Shown: piece by piece, positions 46,213-57,500 of the stretch | Position numbering within the stretch: the first letter of the stretch is position 1 | Layout of the letters: each line of letters begins with the position of its first letter | Origin: Glandiceps talaboti | Taxonomy: Eukaryota > Hemichordata > Enteropneusta > Spengelidae | Assembly (NCBI RefSeq): GCF_964340395.1 | Contig: NC_135552.1 | Location: 18,192,181-18,249,680, forward strand | DNA: 57,500 nt | Reading direction: 5' to 3' | The notes under the pieces: generated by a model | What the model was told of the DNA's origin: nothing | Databases searched by the model: none | Seen by the model: the letters and a program-made list of their open reading frames with translations, nothing else | Made by a program: the position numbers and the translations under genes

Positions 46213-47607
46213 TACTGGATAAATTTTATCATTTATTGAGATATTGGTACATTTGTTAGGTATATGAGCGTGAACAGATTAGTAGCTCAAACGTAAATAG
46301 TTTATGATTTTAGTATAGAAGATAATAAAACCGAAATGTGGGCCAACGTGTAGATGATTAGTTTCATATTCCGAATGGCATGCGTGATTAGCTCCATAGG
46401 AAATAGTTTGCTATATGTAGACTGTTGCTTATTACTTACTAAACTCGATATCGTCTGTAGTCAGCAGTTTATTCGTGATATATTTTTTTCCTACGATGTA
46501 GAGGTGATTGTGTTGGTCGGTTTACCAATTTGTGCCAATTGAACATATGTACACACACAGATCAATTCGTCGGACTCGTTCTTGAGCCTGTTCCATAAAT
46601 ATAGTCAATATTTCAGTCAGCTCTGATACTCATTAGCATTTAGAAAGCATCACCGTACGCTAATAGAATCGCAGGCGTTTTATCTAGGATAACAGGAGAT
46701 AGAGACGATCACCCGCAATGCGGCCAGGTAGGACGTTGCGGGTGTCTTACAAACAAGTGGTGTACATTGACTGAAAAATGAGATAGTATGTGATATCTGG
46801 ATAAATGACATCCATCATCTTTTCCTCTACTCAAAATGTTTATAAAAGGTATACTTTCAGGAAATAAAGGTAACGTTTTAATCAACACTGATGTATTACA
46901 GATTTTGATGTATGTTTCCATCACAATTTTTCGATTTATCCTGTACAATAAAATCCATTCAAATGTAACTTCTTTAGCAGGCAAAACACCTTTCTCGTAT
47001 TTGTAATAATCTTGGAGTTATAATTTTCGAGAAATAAGAATAAAAGACCTATGTGTTTCTAAATAATACAAAAAAACAACCATACAACAAAGGACTGCGT
47101 AGAGGCAGTTGTGTAATGGTATAAAGGAAAGCAATCAGTCTGTGGCACTACAAAATATGCACTTTGCATCGACAAGAACGGAATGTAGATTAAGAAATCC
47201 GACTTTATTAACGCCACGCTGAGCAATTGACAACTATTGTTTGATCCGAGTTGCAATCATAGACGAAATTTGAGACTATTTCAAGCAACAAGGAAAGTAA
47301 ATGTCGCCCGACAATACAAATAGACGGATTCTTTCAATTGTGGATTCTTCAACACCTGACCACAGATAACCTGTGTTAGACTTGCGCTACTTAACAATGC
47401 AATTTAATCGCAATCCACACAGGCGATTACACGTACCTATACTAAAAACGTGATTTGTAAACAGTCAGCGAAAACTGTGTAGGTGTACAGACAAGACGAA
47501 GGATAATCTCAGTACAAGTTACAAAAAATACACAATGAATATATACTCTTTATGTGTACATGAAATGCCAAACTGGAAATTCGCTTGTGAACCGGTTAAC
47601 TATTATG
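46213..47607. other. Intergenic stretch without recognisable features
   Basis: Open frames of at most 91 codons without known domains. Confidence 0.5.
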
Positions 47608-47766
47608 TAAAGTGGCCATAAAACTGTTCTTATCAAATGATGGAATGTAACACAAGTATCTGTACTTCCAACATGCTGTGCTAAGTGTTATTAATCCAAT
47701 TCAGTTGTTTACTTTCCCTGTTTGTAACAGGTTCCGTATGTCCACGGTTTGATGTCAGCAGTTGTA
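47608..47766. mobile_element. One-armed relative of the 33.5-kb TA-flanked MITE
   Basis: It reads TAAAGTGGCCATAAAACTGT, then ..TTATCAAATGATGG, CAACATGCTG, AAGTGTTATTAATCC, GTTTACTTTCCCTG, AACAGGTTCC and ends GCAGTTGTA. This matches the right arm of the 33480-33831 element in order. The inverse left arm is absent here. Confidence 0.7.
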
Positions 47767-50700
47767 TTAATATATACCGTGAAGTTGACGACGAAAGGCC
47801 CTCAACACCACTTCTAATGAGTTGAACATCACTACCATCGATACTTCTCATATTCTAGTTATAGGTTGTTTTCTATCGTTTTGTCCAATAATGAGTTCAA
47901 GTTCAAACTATTCAGACCATTTCTATCTGGAGCGGCTGAGATGAAAGACAGTCACAAGACGAATATTTGATAGTGAAGAAGTTGATCATTGATGACAGGC
48001 ATTACAGTATCTAAAAAAAAACTGCCATACTCTCCATTTCTGAATCATTTTTCAAAACGATCCTGTTTGGTTAATGAATAATGCAACTAAAAATGGTATG
48101 CCCCAAGTCTTAGCTAAGCCTATTACCTTAACAGGCGAACCTTTCTATAGTACCTGTATACTGAAACGTAAAACCCACAGTCATTTCATTCGGTTTTGGT
48201 TACTTGAATTTATCAAGACTTATATAAATATAGTACAATTTTCTGCTTAAATCGTTGGGAATCCCGCGGAGTATAAACATTTCTGTATACTTTCAAATCG
48301 CCATAAAATCCACTAATGGTTGGTGAATAAAACACGCACCAAAGGTACCATCATTACGGTAGAGACATGACAGCATCATAATGAAAGTAGATGAAATATT
48401 AATGGTGGGAGAAAATTCTATCATTGGCACAGTGGGTGCCAATGATATCAGGTTAAACTGAGATTTTGATGTCAACATTGCTAGAGATATAATCCTCAAC
48501 TGTTACATTGATTGTTTCCTCGTATGTAAGTGTATTCTTCATGTTTTAGTACGTTTGATGCATCACTCATCCAAATAAGACGTCGACTAAAGTCTTTAAA
48601 AGAGTACTTATGTCAGTATGAGAGAGGTATCCTTTGGTGACATTCAGGAGTCTAAATTGATGATATTCGACACATTGAAAACAGTCAAGGTTGTGTTATT
48701 TCAGAACGAGATGTTCCCTCAACATAAGAGGTCCAAAAGCAAATTAAGACTGTTTTCTACATTTTTTTTGCTTGACCGAAACGTATGCGAGCTTGACAAC
48801 AAATTGAACAGTTTACTGTTCAGAAGAAAATGTTAGCTTTCTTGGAACTTGCGTATATAAATGGAATGCGGTTGTCATCTTGCGAGAGTAATACTTGGTT
48901 GTCATATCAACCATGGTTCTTAGTATTAACCTGCAATGTCTAGACATGACGAAGCTGTCAGATAACAGTCTTTGGCAGCGCAATTACTCTGACTCTAGTT
49001 CTCCGATAATGATTTCATTTTGAACGACTGAAGGCGTACAATAGTGCACACAGATATTATGTGTGACATGGTACTTTACAAGAACATTAGACTTGTCGCC
49101 TCTCTGACGATTTAATTGAAACTATGACAGCTTGTCATTACTGGTATTATCAACTTAGTAACCTGATCATCGTAAACACAGAACACATACAATTACACCC
49201 AAGTAGTCGACAGTCTGTTTGAACATTTCTTTTCCCGAGAGAATTTCTTGACGCCCAGGCTAACAAGACCTGTGAACATGTGAAGCAGGCGTTGACAAAG
49301 ACACATATGTCAAAACGTAATGTTTCTACTTTGACTAAATACATTTACGCCAAGGCAATTAATTTGATAGTGTGCATCATGTTTTTGAAGGAGTCGCAGC
49401 AAAATATTTATTGTGCACACTGAAATATTTGCAGCCGGTGGATTGCGAAATATATAGTAACATAGAGCGTCTGTTTATAACAAAATAACAATAACTAGTA
49501 TAGGGAGACTGTAGGGAAGTAAGTTCGCAAGGACATGTCACTTGGGTTCCACACCTCAGCCGTCACGGTGTCAGTTGTCTGAGCTCAAACTTAGATTATA
49601 CCTTCAGCAAATAAAGACAAAAAACACCCCATGTATGACTGTAATCTGTATGACCTGATGACATCCAACGTGGATGATTTATAAGAATCAGCAACGTTAA
49701 TAATTTAGAGTTCACGTCCAAGGTAATACTGTACCTATAATGTAACGTTAGGCTATACTACTGAGGACGTTACTATTATACCGATGTTCTCATAAACTTG
49801 ACTGTCTTTCGTAGTGTGTTATACTAGTATATGCTACTGTAATCTCTTGACAAAAAAGCAACAAATAAAACGTGGAGGTATTTCATGAATTTGAAACAAT
49901 TAAGATGTCAATGTGTGTACAAAAACAGAATGTAGCCGCTAGGCAAAAAAGCGTGACTTCAGAGCCGAAATGTAGCATTAGAGATGGACGACTGATGTGA
50001 TATTGTGTCTACAAATGAATGGTAGGCTAATCACCATAAATAAACTTCTTATACGGACACAGTATGGCGTAATCTCAAATAAGAATAAGAGTTGAACACG
50101 AACGCAGCATGGTTCATCAACCAGGTGTCTCTATTCTGCACTAGAGGTCATACGAGGTCAAGCGAAGACACAACCAACCAAACAAGACGAAGACGATCAG
50201 GGATTATCCCGCTGAGAAATATTGCTGAGGATGACTAACATATCAATGCGTAATATGCAAACTAAAAAGCAAATCTATTTTTTTACAAACAAATAGAAAA
50301 CTGTGTGTTATGACGATAAATAATTTGTTGATATCTACAAGTCTATGCTGAGGATTTCGATTGCCTCTGTATCTTTAAGAGTAAGATATCTAGATTATCT
50401 AATTGATTATCAAAAAAGAAAACAGGCACCAAATGACACACAGTTTCTTCAGTTGTAATCATTTTGACATTTTCTTATTTCAGACACGTATAGAATATAG
50501 TTGTAAAAGAACACAGACATATATAAACCATACTACGATCATAATCATTCATGCCGAAGCACGTAAAGGTCATAGTTCCAATCCAAAAATCTGACCTCAA
50601 GAGCATGTCACAACCATTGGTAGCGACTGTGGACCCAAAAGACACAGTTTAGTGTCGATTTAAGACCAAAGGCACAAATAACAACGACACTGGCAGAACC

Positions 50701-52464
50701 TTACATCTATTTCGAGACTTTTATCCACGGTTAGAAGGTACAAGGAAAACATTAGCACCGAAGTCTGAAGTTTATACAGACTCTGTTCACCGCGAATGTT
50801 CACCAGGGGTTTACGCGGCATGAAATGCAATTAGAATTCAGCTAAAGGAAAGTCTGTTAGTGACCTGTGGGAATCCGTCAGTGTATGTATTCATGATATC
50901 ACAACTTGACATGTAGATTTATTGTGGACAGGTGTCTAAAGAATGTTGATAAAGAGTCCAAGTTTGAAGAATGACTTGTGAAGCATGTTTACAAAATTTG
51001 ATCATTTTCTTGAAGCCTACGTGAACGAATTTACTTAAGGAACTTTTCACCCATTTTAGATCTAAATTACCAATTCTGTTTACATAAAGTAATACACCTC
51101 TATAGCGTTATAAGCAACACCCCGATTTATAGCACAAATCAATGGTTCACGACTCATTCGAAACAGCTACGTATGAACTGTGAGGAAGTACATGTAATTT
51201 AAGAATAAACACGCCTTATTGTAAAATTAAAGTACAGTTGTGAGACCTTCAATGCAGCCATATTTTAAGAACTGGTGTTATTGGCTGTATATCAACTATT
51301 TCCAGCGGCTGCATCATTACGTTGATACCAATTACCTACGATTCTGAACATTCTAGTATAATGGGCCATTCTGATGGCTCACTAATTCAATATGAGGACA
51401 GAAAATTGATCTATCTATATATATACTCCATAAAATATGACATATAGGTTATATTACTAGTAATATGTTGGAAGGATCGTTTAGTTTTACCTGCCGGTCA
51501 GGTAGTTTTAGCAAAACATTGCCATGCAAAAAGTACCTTATACTAAATTCAAAGATATTAAACTTATTGATTTATGTGGGTTTTTAAAATAAAATATAAT
51601 AAAATAAAGGTTATGGTATTTTTGAGCAAGAAATGATGGAAACAGTATAGCTACAAGTGTGTATTTGTATTTGGAACTGCAGATACGATTGTGGCCATCT
51701 TTGCATGGTTACGTTACCTTTTTAGGGCATAATACAATGTGATATCGTGCTCTACTCCAAATGCGAAATTGCCTAGATTTATCATGGACATGTAAGGTTT
51801 CAAATACTGATTATAAATCATTCACATACCAAAAACTTACAAGCTGAGAATCGATGGAAAAGCCCGATTACTACTGTGACAAGGAATCCTCGTGTCTCGA
51901 TCGCCAAAGATAAGACGACTTTCCGTCACGATGTACATAAGCTTTTTCTTGATATACAAAAAAAACATGACGTTCGTCTTCTTAATGAAGGTCATTCAAT
52001 GAAGAGATTTTGAAACAAGTGACTGCAACTGACTGAACGCTTGCTTAACATTGTCAATAATAATGGTAAATCATTGGTTTGGTATTATGTGAAAAAAGTA
52101 CCTTTTATCAAACCAATAAATCAATAGTCTGTCTTGCTGGCAGTCATTTATACATAATTCTTTTGGCACAGATTTAACATAATCGCACACCATGCCAAAA
52201 AGAACTTAATAGGACAGCCTTTAACGGCCCATACTCATTTCGTCTCAAGGACCTCCATGATCAATTATTACCAGTGTGATGAGATCGATTGATTGTGTAA
52301 TAGTTTGTCTGTGATATATTCACGTCTTGTTTAAAATTATCACCGACCCATGGCCATAGCTATGTAGTGATGTCACGGTGGAATTGAAGAGAAAACGTAT
52401 GATCATGAAATAGACAATTCTTTATCTAAAACATTCTAAAACTGCAAATAGTTGTTATATTGTC
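47767..52464. other. Intergenic stretch without recognisable genes
   Basis: 4.7 kb of AT-rich DNA. A short perfect hairpin lies at 48420-48445 (ATCATTGGCAC, loop AGTG, GTGCCAATGAT). Open frames do not exceed 72 codons and show no domains. Confidence 0.5.
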
Positions 52465-52534
52465 GACCGACCGACCAACCAACCAACCAACCAACCAACC
52501 AACCAACCAACCAACCAACCAACCAGCCAGCCAA

Positions 52535-52581
<47 letters not shown>

Positions 52582-52609
52582 ACCAACCAACCAACCAACC
52601 AACCAACCA
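52465..52609. repeat. (CCAA)n / (CCAG)n compound microsatellite
   Basis: CCGA, then CCAA, then CCAG, then CCAA blocks total about 145 bp, with near mirror order of the block types. Frames through it read Gln-Pro-Thr-Asn or Gly-Trp-Leu repeats and are artefacts. Confidence 0.97.
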
Positions 52610-54129
52610 AATCTTATAGCTCAGGTATCTTGTATCAGTCATAATGTTTAGTGGCGCTGTGCAGTTATATATATAAGAATATGAAAAGAAATTGCCTACA
52701 AGTTTACATTCTGTACACATTGTGCTGTTATCTGTTTGATGACCCAGATCAGATTTTCATTGAAGGGTATGGCTTCGTACACTGGCTTCGTACTCCACTA
52801 TGACAAAAATTCCCACACACGTTGACTTGGGATATGATAACAGAAATTCACCTGGGACAAATGGATATGCGTAATCCGTACTACTACGTGCACTGGAAGC
52901 AAAGGATTATATCAAGAATATGTTGTTTGTGTTAATAGCTACTCACTCTATCGTATACAACGACAACGTTTTGCCAAGTTACCTAATACATTGAAGTTTA
53001 TCTGAAATTATAACACAGAGTTATAAGTATTGAGTATGATGGTGGGAAAAATGAAATTGTTATGTATATGTAGAGTCAAATTTCAAGGCCATAGTAGACT
53101 TTTTAACTTTTGATTAAATCAGATATCGTTTACACTGACCTGACCAAGTATCGAACATATACCATACAACGTTTCTAGCTTAAATATAATCGCTAGCTAC
53201 ATCAGCATGAATAAGAAAATACTAATGATATTAAATAACAGTCGTTTAATCAGTACAAACTTAGTTGATTTCTCGAGAGATGCGTAGCGTCAGTAACGGC
53301 TAGCGTGCCAAGAAAGCATCACCCACAGAATGACCATGGCAGATCCACACCATTGATATTCTCCCAAACTAGAGCTGATATTTCTTCCGCGACACTGCGA
53401 AATATCAAACCTCTTGACGGTGCCGTAAAAGAGATTATTGTGGTTTACGACGATGATTCACGTCACACATTATCACGATGTACAGTCGCTATTTCAAAAC
53501 TAAAAGAAACACACAGGAGGATGAAGCAAAAGTTTTGTTACAGTATGAATGTCATACGGACAACATTTTTTATTCTCTTCACGAGTTTTGTAATTTTGTC
53601 GGCTTCATCACAATCGTATTTTGATATGTGAGTTTAACTGTAAGTTGCAGACCTTGTCTGTCTGATAATGACACTCCTATACAGATATCCACTTTTAAAC
53701 CCCATGATATAACACGAGTTGCTATTTTAATTGGGGTTATCCGTGAAAGACGGTGAAAAAACGTGTACTTGTAACAATTTCGATTAACCCAACTCTCCAT
53801 TGGAGACCAAGTACAGAGTTAAAAAAATCGTGAACATTGCAAAGTACTTGCCAGCGAAGATCCATTAATAGAACACAAATCTGATTATTACAGTACGGAG
53901 ATATTTGGTGTGTTAATGTGATATACTAGTAGGTATGTCACAATACTATAAAACGATTCTTTTGAGAAGTGGCGTTCACTCTTTGATTAATTGACACGAA
54001 TAATCTCTCTATTTGCAATTCAGTCCAAAACTGAATGACAAAATGGTTGTACTCTTTTATTCCCCAAGCTATATAACTTTTTAACAGAAATTTGAACAGA
54101 ACAACATGGGTCTTTCAACATAGTTTTTT
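52610..54129. other. Intergenic stretch with one weak exon candidate
   Basis: An open plus frame runs from 53269 to 53630. From its first ATG at 53521 it reads MKQKFCYSMNVIRTTFFILF followed by TSFVILSASSQSYFD, a short basic N-terminus and a membrane anchor or signal-like helix. It then meets a consensus donor (GATAT|GTGAGT at 53628). I found no following exon, so no gene is called. Confidence 0.4.
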
Positions 54130-54329
54130 TTGTACACACCTTTAATTCAAATGTACATGTCATTTGAAGTCATTATTTGAAGTCATTATGCTTTTGTCTC
54201 GTGCTTTACAATTGTTTTAATGTTGATGATTTTTTTAATGCATTATTTTTTTTGTATTTTGCTGCATATTTTATTGTGTATGTTATTGTGTGTGTTTTGA
54301 GTTGATTATTTCCTGTGTTGATTTATTTT

Positions 54330-54413
54330 TCTATCTGTTTTGTGGCAGGCATTTGAATTTCCCTTAAATAAAATATTGTCTTGTCTTGTCTTGTTTTGTC
54401 TTGTCTTGTCTTT
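54330..54413 (+). repeat. Likely LINE-type 3' end with (TTGTC)n tail
   Basis: A T-rich stretch (from about 54130) ends GGCAGGCATTTGAATTTCCC, then TTAAATAAAATA, then about seven TTGTC units (54376-54413). A 'TGAATTTCCC..AATAAA.AT' signature followed by a pentamer tail is typical of some non-LTR retrotransposon 3' ends. No reverse transcriptase sequence is present, so it would be a 5'-truncated copy. Confidence 0.45.
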
Positions 54414-57000
54414 ACTGGAATATGGTTATTAGTAAGGTATGTCAGGTGTTAATTAATAACACCTCTAAGAGGTTGCATTGTCTGATAAGATATACGTCAA
54501 CGAACCGATCCATGGTGTGAGATGAATGCATGCCACGTATGTGCACCAGGGAGACGATGGAAATAGTGAAGGCTGTGGTGAGTGTGAATCAAACGTGTAT
54601 GGTTACTTCACAATTTGGAAGTGACTGACATTGGTAGAAAAGCCAGAGATTTACCAAATAATACGTTTCCATCGTTACTTGCTTGCTGTGGCGAGTACTA
54701 TTATCTAATAGAATTACCTCGCACAGCATATATTTTCCGATTTTTGACTAACAATTTTTACATTAGCTACAAGCTTAAAAATTAGTCTACTTTTTACCTA
54801 AAAAGGTGACATGTACTTGAAATTTTACTTCCTTCGGTACGCTAGTCTTGCTAGGGGGCAACTCCTTACAAATCAACGCTCTAAAGCCATCTAAAGCCTG
54901 ATACATATTCCGAAGTAGTACGTCGTAATTGGGCAATGGTTGGATTACTTAGATATTTCTTTTGTGATGAATCTCTTTCATACTTATCAAGCACAGTCAT
55001 GTCTGATTGTACCGACAATTGCTGCTCTGTTTACTGTAAGTCACTCAACTTACGGACTTTGCATCTATTGATAGACTTACCGATTTTATATTTCAAGAAA
55101 CGAAAAATACTAACATATAATATGTCGGGACTTGTGGATGGAGAAAGGCGTATTGTATACTGTAGCATAAATATTCTATGGCACAAACTCTAATCTAGGC
55201 GAGGGAATTGCGATCCCTCATACATATATTGTAAGAATGTGTGAATAGATTTTCATGATAACAATTTCAGTATTTCATGTCATTTTGTATTCTATAACAA
55301 AATGGCTTGATTCCGATCTTTTGTACTCAGAATATTTGCCTGTTATATCCAGGACAAAGACTTCTGACAATGAAAAATTAATATGCCCTACCACATGGCA
55401 AAAGACTATGAACAAAGTTTTGAAAATTTTATATTTCTATAGTAAAGAAATTTAAATGACAATAACATTTACTCAAGTGGTGAAAACTAATAACAGGCCA
55501 CTTATGTACAACAATTCTAAATAGTATTTTGAAATAAATATGGTTTGTACGAAGAATGATATAGGCTGAGAGTTTTCTTTTTATCGAGTTTAAAATGTAA
55601 ACAGACACATACTATTTTTGATACCAAGTTTTGTTATATTTTCTCGTTATCGCACAAATCCAAACTTACCATCAGCGTATCCTTTTGTCACCGAACTCAA
55701 TATACACAGCGTACATACGATGTCATGTAAGATACACTTATGGGATCATACGATCCCAAGAGATCAAGTTTACCTTCATAATTTACTCTGGTTGCATGCG
55801 TGGTAAAGTGTTCATACATGAATGAATATGTTAATACCTGTAAAGACCATTACTATCTAGTCCGTATTTAATGTAAATGATGTAAAAGACACTCTGCTAT
55901 CTGGGGTAATGAGTGTCGACCATTAGGAGACATTACATTTCCACAGTGAAACCAAAATAATCATATATAGAAAGGTTGTCATAGCTACCCTATAATAGGA
56001 TCCAACATCTACGCATCTTTTATTCATTTTCATTCCTTTCGAGATTTTTATTCATTTATTTTACACTTATGCTGTAAACCGAGGGAAATGATTGCTACAT
56101 AACAGCACGAGGGGTAATATGACGTATATTAATGCCCAAATAAGGAAAGGCAATAAGCGTTTCATAACAAATAGCATTCTGAGGCACATAATTATTCTTT
56201 CCAGAGTCAAAGGGAATCATTAGTAAGACTCCTGTGGTACTGCAATAGTGCCCTTGGGAAAATAGAAAACGATTATTGCCATCTTTATGCAAATTGAGGT
56301 CGCTATGGGGTCACTAGTACACATCACGTGACGCGGTCCAAGCCAATCATTAAATGCTATATGAAAACGATATCTTATAATTCTGTATAATGTCAACACT
56401 TTTGCTTTAGTAATTGATATATGTGAATCCCCTGTTTACAATAAAATATAGTTTTGATAGTTACCCATACTAGTTAATATTGAAGTCTGGATATCCCAAC
56501 ATGTCATCATCATGATGTACAAAGTTACCCTTTCATCACGATCGTCTACTTAATGTACTGGTGCAAATTAAACAGGAGATAAAATCAGTGACCAATTACT
56601 TTTGTGCGACCATTGTGCATATCCTAAAGCATCTCGCCAATATCTAAACTTATTTCCCAAGTTTACTCCATTAATAAATCAAATTTATGTCAAATATCCT
56701 GTTGTCAACTACATATATGCTGCCATTTATCTGACCCCTGAACTCACTCATACGTCACTCTCCCACTTCCCTGAACAAACTCACAAAACAAGCTTATTAA
56801 GAGTAATGATACTTCCGGTAATTCATCATTTGACTGTCTTGTATGATCCACAGATATCTAAATATGGTATCAGGTGATGACGTGATCAAGCACGCCATGG
56901 GGACATTGATAATTTGGTAAGTGCCGATACAGAGGTTTGCAGATTTAAGGCAACAATTAGTCACTGTGACATTAGTATACTATGGAATGAAAGATATACA

Positions 57001-57004
<4 letters not shown>
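54414..57004. other. Intergenic stretch without recognisable features
   Basis: Open frames of up to 91 codons (for example 56602-56877) have no known domains or convincing splice borders. Confidence 0.5.

Positions 57005-57065
<61 letters not shown>
57005..57065. repeat. (GA)n microsatellite
   Basis: About 30 uninterrupted GA units, a purine-only tract able to form H-DNA. Confidence 0.97.
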
Positions 57066-57068
<3 letters not shown>

Positions 57069-57500
57069 TATACCATAGTAAGACATAAACTACTCATTAT
57101 TACAGAAAAAAAATACATAAGGAGATCTACTACTACGTCTAACACCCACATTGTGTAGTCAAGGTTACCGTATTTTCTTTACAAAGTACATATATGTACA
57201 TGTTAAGAATAAACACACATATAATACTATTCTTACGTAATCTACAAAAGGCACACCGTTTAGAGCAAATCATACAAATGGCTAAGTTTTAAAAGGCTAG
57301 GACACATGTATATAGTTAACATTTACTGACGTGTACAGTAATAGGCAAGGCTCCTACGAAGCCTTATATAATAGATTATATTGAATGTTGAAAACAATTC
57401 AAGACTGCAAGGTTTAAGCAAGCGGATAGTCCGATCACAAAAATGTTGGTCTTTTTCACCCCTACTCGTTCAAAAACTGAAGCACAGTATCTTCGTTCCG
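57066..57500. other. Right end of window, no recognisable features
   Basis: AT-rich sequence with no open frame, repeat arm or RNA gene that I can support. Confidence 0.5.

Noticed and set aside
48420-48445. Perfect 11-bp hairpin as a small RNA precursor or mobile element
   Set aside because: Too short for a miRNA precursor and without flanking direct repeats.
52436-52720. Gly-Trp-Leu-Ala and Gln-Pro-Thr-Asn repeat proteins on opposite strands
   Set aside because: Both are translations of the CCAA/CCAG microsatellite.
56602-56877. 91-codon plus-strand frame near the right end
   Set aside because: No domain, start context or splice support.

Overview
The window is AT-rich animal genomic DNA with large introns, many microsatellites and several families of small inverted-repeat (foldback/MITE-like) elements and tRNA-derived SINEs. 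No bacterial or organelle-type coding is present. One SINE carries a 3' tail resembling the Deu/L2-type tails known from deuterostomes. Together with the encoded receptor this suggests an invertebrate animal, perhaps a marine deuterostome (hemichordate, cephalochordate or echinoderm). That assignment is inference; a mollusc or other bilaterian is not excluded.

The one convincingly readable gene lies on the minus strand and covers roughly the first 41 kb. It is the 5' part of a parathyroid-hormone-receptor-like class B1 (secretin family) GPCR. Seven coding exons splice together in frame: signal peptide (40720-40779), first extracellular exon (11286-11382), two hormone-binding-domain exons (3174-3284, 2426-2529), TM1 (1586-1680), TM2 plus first extracellular loop (940-1144) and TM3 (132-288). 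They give 276 residues plus one base (829 nt), all with GT/AG boundaries and matching phases. TM4 to TM7 and the cytoplasmic tail must lie beyond the left edge. All six hormone-domain cysteines, the TM3 cysteine and the class B polar-network residues of TM2 and TM3 are present. The first intron is about 29.3 kb and the second about 8.0 kb; both are full of repeats.

Layout: 1-3.3 kb, six of the seven coding exons with short introns. 3.3-11.3 kb, intron 2 with a tRNA-derived SINE, a foldback-repeat cluster, a 35-bp minisatellite with an inserted inverted repeat, and a 2-kb block bounded by a 44-bp duplication. 11.4-40.7 kb, intron 1 with long simple-sequence tracts, several MITE-like elements, a 35-bp palindromic insertion flanked by 9-bp direct repeats, and a ~600-bp tRNA-headed SINE. 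40.8-41.1 kb, presumed 5' UTR and promoter. 41.1-57.5 kb, no gene I can support: a second copy of the ~600-bp SINE, a near-perfect 358-bp foldback with TTAA at its left end, a half copy of another MITE, a possible LINE 3' end and more microsatellites.

I found no new multi-gene system. The items most worth a second look are the receptor gene itself, the 35-bp micro-palindrome at 26.3 kb, the TTAA foldback family and the minisatellite insertion at 7.7 kb.
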